A DNA stretch of 64,000 nucleotides. It comes from Leptidea sinapis. Taxonomy: Eukaryota; Arthropoda; Insecta; Lepidoptera; Pieridae. Every line of letters starts with the position of its first letter. Position 1 is the first letter of the stretch. The notes below the pieces were generated by a model. That model worked only from the letters and a program-made list of their open reading frames with translations. It searched no databases and was not told the origin of the DNA. Below, piece by piece: positions 1 through 12,563 of this stretch. The stretch spans positions 9,424,001 through 9,488,000 of the forward strand of contig NC_066272.1 of assembly GCF_905404315.1 (NCBI RefSeq), written 5' to 3'. The position numbers and the translations under genes are program-made.

Positions 1-170
1 TAATCAAAATCTATTCAGTAGATTTTGCGTTAAAGAAGTTCAAACATACATCCAGACACAAACTTTCACATTTATAACATGAGTAGAATAGATGCTATTA
101 TGCTCATAGTCGGATGGTGTATACTCATTTGACTACCAATTGCATTGAGAAAATTAAAAGTACAACTTAC

Positions 171-2930
171 TTGTTTTTCTAACAGGCGTATGAACCAAGT
201 CGTGATACACAAACTGACTCCAAACAGCCAACACCATTGTTTTCTTGTTGCTAGGAACGTCCAAATTGTCTGTCACTCTCAGGCTCACCAATCTAGCTGA
301 CGGCAACTCAATATGATTCGTTCCTCGCCGTGGCTGAAGAACACTTATAATTAAAATACTTATTATATTTTGACTGTGACAGATCAATACCATACTGTCC
401 CGTCAGGGGCGTGCATATTATATAAGCAATTAGGCAGTGCCTACCTCGTTATAAAACTAAATAAATATAAATTGTGAAGTTAATTTATTTTAATTTGGTT
501 CCGTTATATAACCAAACTTCTATTGAACACCCACTAATAAAATTTTTCCTTACGCTAGATACTAGCCCACTTATTCATAATAGTCTGCTAACTTAGCATT
601 GCTAATTCTCACTCTGTCTTCTTCTATTGACCTAAGTCAGAATGAGAAAAAACACTCCTTAGCGGCTGTTGAAAGTTAGCGGACCATTATGAATAAGGGG
701 GTAAATACCTACCTTTTCATATTCCAAAGCTCAACTACGACTAGTTAGCACCATAGTGCCTACCTTGCGAGAAAACTAATGCACGCCCCTGTGTCTCGTT
801 TACTTCTATTTCTGCCTATCGGATGAGGCTTAAATTTATTAATTAATAAATAAAATTATGAAAAGAAACATACCAGAATGACAAATATTTTTTTATTAGT
901 TATGTCTACTAGTGCAAAATATTCAGTTAATAAAAAAACACTATTTTAGAAATAATCGTTACATCTTCGGCCTCAATAAAGTGGGAGGCTCCTTTGCACA
1001 GGAAGCCGGCTAGATTATGGGTACCACAACAGCGTTTATTTCGGCTAGTGATCAGCCTGTGAAATTACTGGGCAAATGAGACTTAACATCTTGTCTCAAG
1101 GTAACGAGCGAAATTAGTGCCGCTCAGAATTTTTGGGTTTTTCAAGAATCCTGAGCGGCACTGCATTGTAATGGGTAGGGCGTATCAATTACCATCAGCT
1201 GAACGACCTGCTTGTCTAAAAAAAGAAAAAGAAAGGGTAAATAATTTAATCAGATTACATTGAGATTGTCAATAATTACCAACTAAATATAATGTTTTAT
1301 TTTAAGGTGATTTAAGTTTAAAATTTACACTTATGCTATCCTCACTGTCTGCGTGATTTTTGTAATCTAATCTTCTAAATAAACATAGCTTACCTCTTCG
1401 ATGCCGTCAGCGTATCTTGGATGCAGAAGCCTTTTGTAACCAGTCAAAGCTTGTCCCCATGAAGACCGGACAGGGTTGTTGCACGAGCCATCGAAGGTAC
1501 GATATTTGGACGACATTTTGTGGCTCCGGCACGTAAACCTCTCTAACTGCGCACATTCTCCTCCGAACTCACTCTCGCGCAAGTTCAGAGAACTGATGAA
1601 GCTCGCACACTCATCAATGGGCAAACCGTATCTACAAAGAAAAGGAAACTCAAGAAAATCGCTACAAAAGACGTGCCAACCGGCAAATGGGTCGTTGATG
1701 GAATTTACGAACCACCGTCCATTGAAATCTGCAACGGTGCTACAGAAGCGTACGTAAGCCGTATCGGTTAGGAAATACTGCAGCTCGGAGATGATTCCAC
1801 AAAATATATGTAATAATATAAGGGATACATGTAGTATGACAAATTCTTCAAAATTCTTAAGAATTGTCAACGATTAACTGAGTTTTTTTCAAATGAAAAT
1901 AAGGGACGAGACCGCTCGGAATTCTTGAAAAAACCCAAAAATTCTGAGCGGCACTACAGTTGCGCTCGTCACCTTGAAACATAAGATGTTAAGTCTCATT
2001 TGCTCAGTAATTTCACTAGCTACAGCGCCCTTCAGACCGAAACAGTAATGTTACACATGCTTCACGGCAGAAAAAGGCACCGTTGTGGTACCCATAATCC
2101 CACTAGTGGAAGGACATAAACGTGTTGAGGGTTAATCCCGCATTTAACGTGACGTCAGGTAGGGTCACTGCCAGTAGTTATAACCAAACTTGTTTGTCAC
2201 CTTTCAAAAGTGCAAAATTCTAGTAATCTTAAAGGGTAGGTATAAAAAAAAACTAAAAGTACACAACGTAATACTATTCAGCTGGAATCAGTGACAATTT
2301 AAATAATCTTCTTGTTTAAGTGCCTGTTCAGTCATATAGGTTGGCCGTTAGCGTTTTGAATCCGTCCCTCTAAAGCAAAGACCCACTAACCTCATACATC
2401 GCGTCCAGACAAGATTAAGTGAAGCTTTCGATATCATCATTGAAGACTTTTCATATTTCATTGCGTCGTTAGACGGAAGACCAGCTATTGCCAACGCCTG
2501 AGCAGGAGATCCCGACTTTGGTTTCACTCCTGCAAGGTTCAGATTCTCTTCCAGTCGTTGAAGCATTGCTACTGTCATTTTGCTGATATCAATAGACTTA
2601 TTAGTCTGAGCAACTGTTACTGGTGGTATCTTCTTCAACATTGTTGCGCTCGGAAATGGGAAGTCATACATCGGAGGGGGATGGTATATATCTATATAAA
2701 GAAAAAACCGAATATCAATAAAATATACTATTAACTAATAAGTATGATTCTAAAATGACTAAACTAAGTAAATACCTGTTGTGAGAGTGATGAGATTCAA
2801 GGGGTAAGGTGCGACGTGGCTTCCAAAGGTCACGCCTGCCCATAATACCACGCCAAGAATAACCATTTTCATCATTTCCTCCAGAATACTGCAAACCAAC
2901 GCTCTTGTCAGCAAGTGTTGAAAGCGGTTT
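171..2930 (-). CDS. animal haem peroxidase gene, partial (peroxinectin/chorion-peroxidase type)
   Basis: Four exons read right to left: about 2776-2888 (5' edge uncertain, may reach 2930), 2391-2648, 1394-1739 and 171-333; the 3' part lies left of the window. Exon 1394-1739 encodes the family entry motif YRTFDGSCNN followed by a tryptophan and a leucine-rich helix, ending DGIEE. Exon 171-333 continues with PRRGTN, LPSARLVS and then WSQFVYHDLVHTP, the position of the distal-histidine segment (usually WGQFxDHDxxxTP). These are hallmarks of the animal peroxidase fold (haem-dependent H2O2 use, usually secreted). Phases reconcile if 2391-2648 and 1394-1739 start at internal AG|C acceptors (donor phase 2 plus one base); the more obvious upstream acceptors give frame breaks. 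The G of WGQF is S and the first D of the usual DHD is Y. The histidine is kept, but activity cannot be assumed. First exon and signal peptide were not found. Confidence 0.8.
404..791. mobile_element. hAT-like non-autonomous element, 388 bp, with a nested MITE
   Basis: Ends are CAGGGGCGTGCAT and its complement ATGCACGCCCCTG. The flanks show an 8-bp target duplication with one mismatch (TGTCCCGT / TGTCTCGT), as expected for hAT. It lies in the peroxidase intron between exons 171-333 and 1394-1739. A second copy is at 36389-37125. A different MITE at 566-701 is inserted inside it. Confidence 0.75.
566..701. mobile_element. 136-bp MITE, copy 1 (nested in hAT-like element)
   Basis: Terminal inverted repeats read CCCMCTTATTCATAATRGTC at the left and its complement at the right. 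The body is near-identical to 4700-4839. No coding capacity. Confidence 0.75.
978..1238 (+). repeat. dispersed ~290-bp SINE-like repeat (here DR290), copy 1
   Basis: Full copies begin near CCAGTGGGAGGCTCC and end GTCCTGCTCGTCTCGTCCC plus a T/A-rich tail. They hold an internal hairpin whose arms are GTGCCGCTCAGAAT and its complement. No clear tRNA A or B box was seen, so the class (SINE, or another small non-autonomous element) is open. This copy sits just downstream (in transcript terms) of peroxidase exon 1394-1739. Confidence 0.8.
1893..2109 (-). repeat. DR290 repeat, copy 2, internally deleted
   Basis: Reverse orientation. The stretch between GACGAG and the hairpin is missing. Together with 978-1238 it forms an inverted pair around peroxidase exon 1394-1739. 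Confidence 0.8.
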
Positions 2931-2939
2931 CACAAAACA

Positions 2940-4699
2940 ATTATTATAGGTTAAAATCTTTTGTGGTGCGGTTTTGAGGGATGAGGGGCCATGCTAATAC
3001 CGCATCTTTCAAATGACGGTTGCTTAGAAAACCGTTCTAAGCTGATTTTCTCAATAAATAACTTAATAACTCTTTATAATGAACATAAATAACCAAAAAC
3101 TGTAAAACTGCGGTTGAAGGAGAAACGGAAGCGAATAAAAAGCTCTTTATGTACTTAAACGATAGCCGTTTAAAATGTTTTTTTGGTTTCCAAACCTTGC
3201 TTGTCAATATTATTCATTTAATATTACACGGATGATTCACTAACACTTGATAAACATGGGCAAATACAGCACTGTTCGATTATTTGTGTGAAACTGAGCA
3301 GTTTTAATGTCATATTATGATCAGTTCGACAAAGGGTATCTACTGAGACCTCTGCTGCTTTGACCTTAAGGCGTTGGCCGTTATCGTTAAAGTCTCGGTT
3401 GAGCCCCCGGGTATTTCTTTAGATAACACTAGCTGCTTCCCGCGACTTCGACCTCGTATAAGCAGGAAAAATACGATGTCTGCATCTAGTGATAATATTA
3501 TGTTAATATTCCTCATGTTTTCTTTATTCATCATTCATGCAAAACGTGAATTCATATATGCATTTGATCACAAAAACACACTGACTCACACACACTTCAT
3601 TATACTTCTCACACCTTACTTTTCACTCACAACACACCCAACACATATATACATCTTATTACTTAGTATATATACTACTTAGATATATATCTTAGTAATA
3701 ACAATATGTTTGATTGTCTGTAAATAATGTAATAAGTTATGGAAGAGCGGAGTAAAGGAATATTGATTTATGTACATACTTGATAAATAAAATAATCATT
3801 TTGTATTTTATTTTTTTGTATATGCATACATGCAGGAAGATCACCTCTGCATCAATTAGTTGACAATTACAACAAGGAATTCGTAGTGTTGATATTTTCC
3901 ATTTATCCGAGAGCCAGTTCAAGTGCCAAATTAAAAAAATACTAGATAATATTTAATTTATTTACATACATTCTTTTAAATAAATACCTACTGAACATCA
4001 TAAGTACTTTAGGTTAATATCATTGTAAATACAGTCATAATTTAGTGTGTTTATTAATTGTTTGATTTTTATAAATTTAATTTACTCCAACTAGCCATAA
4101 TATTAAGAACATTGTTTATTTCTCTTTAGTTTCAATTTGTATTGCATAAACATTTCTTTTTGTACCTAACATTGAATACAAAGTTTTTCATAGTAAGATG
4201 TGGATAGCGTATCTGACTACAATTTTATTAGACTTATATTATGTTATTTCTTTATGTATCTACTTTGTAAGTTGTAGTTGTTTGCTTTTCCTAATAAATA
4301 AAATAAATAAAAAAAATGTACAGAGACAGACAAACAACAACATAATATATAATATAGATAAATAAGGCACAGATAATATACGTCAGTCAGATGCGGCGTA
4401 AGCTGACTTTCCGTTTCGCAACAAAATCTGCATACGAAAGTGCCGAAAGGTCATTAACCGATATTTAAACACGCATGTACAATGTTTTATTGTTTCTTTA
4501 TAAATAATTATTAGATTGAAATAAAAATAATTAATATCGTAAGAGTATTACGTATGCATATCATCAGTCTTTGTTTTTCTTTGAGCTCAACCAATAGAGA
4601 ACTTTTGGGCTATGTGTGTGTGTTTTTGCCTTATCTGTACACTCTCTCTACTCTTTGGTTATGAAGTGATATGAACGTTACGACTGATAATACACACTT
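2940..4699. other. gene-poor AT-rich spacer
   Basis: No convincing exon. Around 3425-3470 a short stretch (CTAGCTGCTTCCCGCGACTTCG) resembles the end of a common lepidopteran retroposon. The rest is AT-rich with short CA/TA-rich microsatellite-like runs (3590-3690). Confidence 0.5.
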
Positions 4700-4839
4700 G
4701 CCCCCTTATTCATAATAGTCTGCTAACTTAAAGCATTGCTAATTCTCACTCTGTCTTCTTCTATTGACCTAAGTCAGAATGAGAAAAAACACTCCTTAGC
4801 GGCTGTTTAAAGTTAGCGGACCATTAGGAATAAGGGGGT
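4700..4839. mobile_element. 140-bp MITE, copy 2
   Basis: Near-identical to the copy at 566-701, with CCCCCTTATTC and GAATAAGGGGG termini. Confidence 0.75.
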
Positions 4840-5421
4840 TGGTATTATTGTCTCCCTTTTACACGGCACTTGATTATGGATTTAAAACATAAATTTCATC
4901 ACATGGTTTCTCTCGTTCATTACTGGGAACTACTATTAGACAATCGATACTGCTACACATAAACATTCTTAGAAGTGAAGTGAACACAGTAGCAATATTC
5001 ATTAATTTTTAAATCCATTAATTGCACGGTTAGTTTTGCGGGACATAGTCAAAGAAAAAAAATCTGTCTCTGTAATGAATCTTATATATAAATATCTATT
5101 ATTCATATGCGCTTACGAAAAACACATTGTTTTTTATTTATGTTACGTAGGCATAAAGTCTTTTTATTTTATTCTATTGTATATAACTAAAAAATACTAC
5201 TTCTTAAGATTAAAATATGCTCTTCATTGGACTACTTAAAACAGTATCTTAAGCATTGAGGCCAGTTATTAATTGAAGCACGCACTTTCTCCACATGAAA
5301 ATTAGTCACTGCCAATATTATGGATTGTTTTACGGACTCCAATTTATCATGTTCTGAAGCCTGCAATACTCTCTTAAACTGTCCCAAAATCTTGAAAATT
5401 GAAAACGGGAGTGGGAATCAA

Positions 5422-5901
5422 GGCCCGGTATCCACCAAAGTGGAGAGGAGAGAAGACGAGAGGAGATAAGCTGCGAAGCTGTCATGTTATTTCCACCAAA
5501 GCGGAGAGATGTGAGCTGTGCTTCTAACAACGCGTTCGGTTTAACAACGGGTATGGCCGCCTGCCTGGTGCCACGCCGCTTGATCGCTCAACGCGGCACA
5601 AAATTCTATAGAATATGAAACATCTCCTCCGCTTGATCCATCCCCACCGAAGCTAAGCGGAGGGGATGTGGAAATAACTAAATCTGATTTTTTTATAAAA
5701 ATACATCTCCTCTCTCTACCAGACCCGGTATCCACCAAAGCGGAGAGGAGAGGAGACGAGAGGAGATAAGCTGCGAAGCTGTTATCTTATTTCCACCAAA
5801 GCGACCGCCTGGCGCCGCGCCGCCTGATCGCTCAACGCGGCACAAAATTCTATAGAAAATGAAACATCTCCTCTCCTCTCCGCTTTGGTGGATACCGAGC
5901 C
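5422..5901. mobile_element. two related purine-rich foldback MITEs in tandem
   Basis: Copy B (5722-5901, 180 bp) begins GACCCGGTATCCACCAAAGC and ends with the complement GCTTTGGTGGATACCGAGCC. Behind each end comes a GGAGAGGAGAGG-type or CCTCTCC-type run. Copy A (5422 to about 5720) has the same left end and the same core (AGGAGATAAGCTGCGAAGCTG, GCGGCACAAAATTCTATAGAA) but a rearranged, duplicated right end. Short reading frames here are by-products of the repeat. Confidence 0.75.
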
Positions 5902-7778
5902 TAAATGACGGTCGAGTCGATCATCGGTTGAGTCTTGCGGAAAGGACCATTCTTAGTAATGGAACATTGTGATGGTGAGAGGCTCAACCACTTTCACAAG
6001 ATTCGTATCCTGGTATTCCTGTGCCGATATTTTTGTACGCACTAATTAAGAAAGTTTGAACATAAACTCGGTAATTCTGCTTTCTACAATGTTGTTCTAT
6101 AGTAAACAAAATTCTTGAAAGAATTGTCCCTTTACTACATATGAAGTTGTTTTAACTCCCTTTTCCTGTTTAAATTACCGCTTAAAACCAGTGTGTCTCT
6201 TATTACGTCCAAGTCATTGTAAATCCTTTAAAATATGCATGGTCCGAGGTGTTGTATCTAGACTTTTTGCTATAATCGTATTTTTAGTAGTTTATCTGTC
6301 ACAAACAGGTTAGGTTTCATTATACCATTGTATTCGGCTAATACCAAGACGTAGATACCTATAAATTGTATGTCGCTACATCCTACCTTTTGTGATGCTG
6401 TAAGCAATTCTGTTCTCTGTACGCGACTGCATTTTATAATTATCATAATAATATTTAATTAATAACAGATTGAAAATGAAAAAACAGAAATTTAAGAATG
6501 ACAGGTATCAAATTCAGTATTTTAGTTGTATTTAAAAATAGGTTAGTATTCAAAACGATAGGCAAGACAAAAGAAGAAAGGGTCTGCCCTGTCTGCAGCG
6601 TCTACATCTACGAAGATGGGAAGGCGACAGTAAAAAGGAGCAGGTCCAGCAAAATTAGAGATATTGTAGATTTATTTAAAGTATAAATTAAAGATAAATT
6701 AGATATAAGTTATCATGTAACATGAACGATCATTATCATCAAGTTAATCGTTAATAATTTATTTTATTTAGAATTTTATGTAGAAGTATGTCCCGAGCGA
6801 CGAATACCAGTTGTATTGAACTCAGTTCAATATAACCCAACATAGACGTAAAGGGCTTTTAGATCGTAAAGATAAAAATATACACAGGCTCAGCTTATAA
6901 AAGAATTCTAGGAAAATAACTTTTTCATTTCTCATACTCGGAAAGTAATATTGTCTTGATCTGATTATTGGTTGGAAAATGCTGCTTCCCTCCATAGAGA
7001 GGGAAAAACTCATACAAATTACTTCCCACCTAAGGGCCGGAATGAACTTTAAAAATAGAACTGCTGTGAATAATGCTGCGGCCATGTGACTTTCTAAACA
7101 GCCAGTGTGAACTTAGCGCAAACTTCTTTGAGCGGAATAAGCCGCAACATTTATGCGGTAAGTTCCATATTTGAAATTTAAAAAGTCGACATAAATTGGC
7201 GGGATACTAATCTGTGCTTAGATAAACAACTAGTTTTATTTTCCTGATATTCGAAATGAAAAGTATAGTGTTTAACTCGGGTAAAAGTATCGATTCGTAC
7301 TCGGACTATAGCCGTCGGAAATACCCCGGGAATTGATTATTTCGACCCTCGGTTAACAATCTACTATTACAGCGATCACGACAATCGGCAAAAGTCAAAA
7401 CAATAGCCATTCATCTTCACTCCTAAATAAAAAAAAAAGGACAGTAACATATTTTCCTTAACAAGTAGTGGCAAAACTCCTATAAGCATAATATAAAGAA
7501 TGTTTGTACTTGGTGCTCGGACCCTTCGCTATTTCTGAGCGTGTGTACGTGTGTATTTTTACATAATACGAGTCGCAGGACCTGTTTTACTGGATGACCT
7601 GGGACTCAATACTATCATCATTTAATTATTGTTGTTTAATTGTCATAATATCATCTTATTGATGATTTTATTTCTTAATTATATTTATATGATATTGTTA
7701 AAAATAATATAAACAATAATTTATTTTGAGTTATTTGCTTTAGCCTTCTGCACTTGTTCTCTATTTAAACTTTCATTA
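5902..7778. other. non-coding spacer
   Basis: AT-rich; short chance reading frames only (for example 6498-6686, which lacks recognisable domains). Nothing else seen. Confidence 0.5.
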
Positions 7779-7960
7779 CCGCATCAGAAAAGAATAAAAA
7801 GAGCGCAAAAGAGAATGCTATGAGTTTCTTGAGCCATTTTTTTCTCTTTCGGAGCGCCATTTATTTCCGAAGCGGTGGTAGTATTTGAACTGACATCAAT
7901 AAGAATTCTAAAGGAATCAATTTTGAGAAAATAATTGTCTTTTATACCTTTTTTATCTTA
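7779..7960 (+). repeat. LINE 3'-tail repeat, copy 1
   Basis: Shares GAGTTTCTTG, TTTCCGAAGCGGTRGTAGTA, GAATTCTAAAGGAATCAAT and TTGAGAAAATAA with 24184-24345. It ends in the AATAA-type signal typical of a LINE 3' end. Confidence 0.65.
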
Positions 7961-8059
7961 ACAGACCTGCGTGCGCGCAATATTCTTTTAAAGGGATTCA
8001 GAGTATTCACGTCAAGTAGACTAAGATTTTCTGGAAGTTCCGTAAAATCTTTTCGTCCC

Positions 8060-8445
8060 AAATACCACAGTGTCTGAAGACGAAGTTTTTTAACGATTGC
8101 GTGGTGCCAGTGATGAAATACGGAAGGCAGACGTGGTCGCTAGCTATGGCCTTATGAGGAAGGTTATTGTCGCTCAGAGAGCAATGGAGAGGGCTATGCT
8201 CGGAGTTTCCCTGTGAGATTAAATCGGAAATGATGAGATCCGTTTGAGAACCAAAGTCACTGACATAGCCCAACTGATCGCGAAACTGAAGTGGCAGTGG
8301 ACAGGGCACATAGCTCGAAGGACAGATGGCCGTTGGGGCGGTAAGACCTCGAATGGCGACCACGTACCGGAAAACGCAGTATTCGTAGGCCGGACAAGAT
8401 GGACTGATGATCTATGCCGACTTGACTGGTTCACGAATATGAATG
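8060..8445 (+). pseudogene. RTE-like LINE ORF2 3' fragment, broken
   Basis: Translation across frames gives a degraded C-terminal segment: FNDCVVPVMKYG, TWSLAMAL, then after frame breaks RTKVTDIAQLIAKLKWQWTG, HIARRTDGRWG and RWTDDL. These peptides are characteristic of the reverse-transcriptase C-terminus of RTE-clade elements common in Lepidoptera. The copy is 5'-truncated with stops and frameshifts. Confidence 0.75.
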
Positions 8446-9216
8446 AAAATTATTATACGAATTAATTAAAAGCAACAAAAAACGGTAAGCCCGCGCCATA
8501 CACTTCGGCGTCATTCAAATTTAATATACAATCACACAAACTACCTGTGAGTATAAAAAAAGACCTGATGAGATTTTTTTTAAGAATTACTACCTTAGTA
8601 ACTAATGTTTTGAAAACCGTACCTACAAAACCCGTTCTAGTAGTGATGTATTAATTACGCTAGGTGTACACTGCACAGTGCAACTCTGCTGTGAGGGTTG
8701 CGCGAATAGGTACCTATTTCTGAATCAACAGCGCATTATAATTAAAGCTCGAGTTAAATTCGTCGTAGGTTCACTTAAAAACATTAACAGTCATTACTAC
8801 GATACTATTACAATGCAAAAAGGTTTAAATTTGATTATTAATTCTTAGTCGTCCTTGTTGAATCGATCGCCGTAAGATCGTTTTAGGTACATTTAAATCA
8901 AATCTAATAATCACAAATCGATGCTTAAACGTTATCTAAGATAAGCAGGTATGTATACCTGTATACATAACATTGTTTAGACTTAGGTAAGACTTTTTAG
9001 AGAACTTGATAGCCGGCTCATATTCGTATATTAAAACACAATAGAAGAAAATATTATCATACCTAATTGTTAGTTTGTTCGCTGTGCGAAAAGTTTTTAA
9101 ATAACGATAGCGAAAATATGTTGTTGTTGATAAGTTAGTAGCAATCATTTAGTATTTTCATTTTAGTGCATTACAATATTTTATCATAATTCGTAATTAT
9201 GTATAACAACACTTAC

Positions 9217-9433
9217 GTAGAATGTTGCCCACAACCGTCGCATTCCGAATTTCTTCTAGAACATTTCTCTGGAGATTTGTCCTTCCCGACATCTGCATTC
9301 AACATCGACTTTCCTTCGATGATTCGTTTAAGCAGCATAATAACAGCAACAGGATTTGCTGTTTACGACAATTGTCGCGCTTGTGGCTAATCTTTGACTT
9401 TAACAGAGACACTCCGAAGGAACTATGTTCCAT
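9217..9433 (-). other. candidate 5' exon of unknown gene
   Basis: On the minus strand an ATG at 9433 opens a 42-codon frame containing the hydrophobic run QQILLLLLCCL. In another frame a strong acceptor-like ...TTGAATGCAG precedes MSGRTNLQRNV and a strong donor (TAC|GTAAGTG) at 9216. It could be an upstream exon of the peroxidase gene or chance. No family recognised. Confidence 0.2.
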
Positions 9434-10399
9434 TAGATAGTTAGAGGAACAATAATATCACCTCTACTGCCAAACAGACACTGAATTCAGACTTGAAGTT
9501 AGAACGCCTCGTCGTGACACGGACGATCGAATGTTCGAAACTGGCTCTTGTTTCCCCCTCAAACCCTGCCCCTCGCAATAACTGTGCCACAGACTACGCA
9601 TAGCAATGCAACGAACACAAAAAGTTTTATCATTCAGAAGCTATTAACAACCAAAGGTTTTAGAAAAATAACTGAATGTAGAATAGCTATTGCAAAATGT
9701 GTTTATAGATGTGTTTTCAGTTATTAACTGATACTCAATTATTTATAGTAAATATTTTACAACTGATACTAGTGTACTGTGACAATTAACAGCATTGTTT
9801 TGGTTCGGAGTCTTTATAACTGTGCTTTTTTAGCTTTAACTAAAAACAGCTGTGCTTGGGGAGTTAAGTCTAGTGTCATCGTGTATGTTGTTACATATGT
9901 CATGATTGTAAATTAATACTATTTAAATCTTAGGCTTATAATGGTCATAACTTTTGATTGTGTTGATTTACAAGGTTTTCGCATGCCTTAAGCGGGAAGC
10001 GCAAAGGTATATTCTAGAAGGGCCTAAAAATAAAAAAATTCCAACGTTTTGTTGCATAAAATTGCAAGGATAATTGATTATTAAACTAACATAAAAAAAT
10101 ATTTCTAAGTAGAGCTTCAAGATATATAGCTTTAAGATTTATATTTTATAATAATAATAAAGTAATAACAAAATAAAAGTAATATTTATTATTATTCAAT
10201 GGGTAATTTTTTTAAATTATATTATCGCGATCGATGCCATTTTGGATTTTCTTAACTTTTTCATTTAAATATTTTCTTTTGTCTTATTGAAGTTTGACGT
10301 AAAATATCAGAAAATTAGAAGTAAATTGATAAGGTTTCATATTGGTGTAGAAAAAAAAGTCTTTCTTTCAACTACCTACTTTCAAAACGTTTATATCTT

Positions 10400-10516
10400 C
10401 ATGGCAATGACAAGCGTAATTATATTAGGTATCTGTATCGGTATATTTCTGTATTTCTTGAATATGACAGAAAAACCTTACAAAAGCCGTAGCGGTAATA
10501 AAGAATTTTCTTCAGG
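10400..10516 (+). other. candidate transmembrane exon, unidentified
   Basis: An open frame with MAMTSVIILGICIGIFLYFL (one membrane helix), then basic residues (KPYKSRSGNK), ending at a good donor CTTCAG|GTACGA with phase 1. No following exon with matching phase was found, and no homology is recognised. It may be chance. Confidence 0.2.
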
Positions 10517-11748
10517 TACGAAAGCCAATGATGTCGGATGTTTTAAACTAACAATGCTTGCATATGTTATAACCTGCCATGTATTACTAAATTAGGATAA
10601 AAAATGGTACAAAAACATGAAAGAGCACAAGGATCACAATACTTTTCTAATTAAAACATAATATGAATGTGCATATAAAAATATAAATGAAAAGTGTCAA
10701 TTTACTATATGATTGCTTTGCATCATGAAGTTGGCCAGCATATAATTATGATCCCGATTCTTTTAAATCGCTCAACCATATTATAGTACCAGATTATGGT
10801 ATATGTTGGCGCGTTTTGTAAATTTTGGACAAGATTTTTGGGAAGGATAATTTTTATAAGAATGCATTACATTTCATATCATCGTAAAATATATTCTGCT
10901 ACATAGTATTACCAAAACATTTTTTACAATATATTATAATTTATAACCGTAGGTCATGGTTATACCACGTAACGTAACATACAGCTCATTAATAAATACT
11001 CCGGAACACGTGAGGAGCGCATGCTCACCGCATGGCCAGCGTAACGCCCCTGTCCCCCTTCACTTATGAACACGCGCCTTTTGCGTGATAGCCTCTTTCT
11101 GTGTTTACTGTTTCGCAGTTTGCACATGCAGATTGTATGACGCCATGTTAGTTAATCAAGTTTCAAATTACAATGCGTACTGTTTTCATTTACGGCTAAT
11201 TTTCCACTTACCGAAGTGTTTGTATATTTCAAATTTATTTATTTAGGGCTAAAAAGAGTCGGACTCATACATGAACTCGAAGGGTTTTGAACTATCGTAC
11301 AAGACACGTAGGTACCTACCTACTTCTTCATTCCAAACTAATATTAGGTACAAAGACAACGTTTTTGAAGTTAAAACTTCTTGTGACCCGAGTATCACGC
11401 GTGCCGCTCTGCTATGTAACGGTCGTTCGTTAAAGTCGGCTCAAGTCGACTGTCAATCATTCATATTTCAGAGTATAATAATTTACTCGAGTAATCATTT
11501 ACAAAGAATTATAATCTTACTTAAAGGGTTAACCTTTTGCGTACCGCCTAGCCATATGGCAAAAAAAAACCCATTTACTTTTTTGATTAGCGGCCATACG
11601 TAATTCACTTTCATCATTGATAATATTTGTAGTACCTACCTACACAATGATATTTAAAAGACACAAAGATTTGTATTGTACCTACACTGTACAAATTACA
11701 AATAATAACAATCTGCCTCTGCCCACTATTCTAGGGTAGAGCATTTTA

Positions 11749-12070
11749 CCAGTGGGAAGCTCCGTCGCACAGGATGCCTGCTAGATTATGGGTAGGTGCC
11801 ATGTAACGGCTCCTATTTCTGCGGTGAAGCAGTAATGTGTATTATGGTGTTTCGGTCTGAAAGGCGACAAAGCTAGTGAAATTACTTGGCAAATGACTTA
11901 GCATCTTAAGTCTCAAGGTGACGAGCGCCGAATTCTAGTGCCGCTCAGAATTTCTAGGTTTTGCAACAATCCTGAGCGGCGCTGCAGTGTCATTATTGGC
12001 AGGGCATATCAGTTACCATCAGCTGAACGGCCTGCTTGCGTGTCTAATAAAAAAACTTTTATAAAAAAAA
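11749..12070 (+). repeat. DR290 repeat, copy 3
   Basis: Near full length: CCAGTGGGAAGCTCC start, the internal GCCGCTCAG hairpin, and an AGCTGAACGGCCTGCTTG end with an A-rich tail. Confidence 0.8.
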
Positions 12071-12563
12071 ATGTATTAGCCAGTAGAGTGTGAAGAGCGG
12101 TCGCCCTAGTTGCTCTAGGTAAGGTAGTAAGAAGCGCCAGCCGCCAATTCACAGAATATAGAGTATTTAGGCATTCATACAGAAGTCTCAGTAACTCAAA
12201 CCTTTAAAGAAATATTTACTTTAGCTGCGAGGTAATAAGGTGCCTTTTAAATCGCATTTTGTTCGCAGCTGCGATGACATTGATATATTAGATGATTCAC
12301 ACTATGATCTATTCGACTACTCGTAGGTAGGTACTTCTTGACTCCTACTCAGGGTTGACACGCCCGGCAAAGAGAACTGGCGCCAGTTGCACGTTCAGAT
12401 TTACCTGTTAATAAACCAAATTCCCCATTAGGTAAGTATCGTGTGTGTATATCGTTATTAGGTACTAAAGTAACGAATCTACCTCAAAAACAAAATGAAT
12501 AGACGTTAAGTATTTGTCATTGAGTTCAAACAAAACAAAATGTTTAAGGAACATATCCATGTA

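Larger units (their letters stand above)
8446..11748. other. spacer without established gene
   Basis: Apart from the two weak candidates at 9.2 and 10.4 kb, only AT-rich DNA was seen, with a somewhat GC-richer patch near 10990-11110. No repeat family was identified. Confidence 0.4.
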
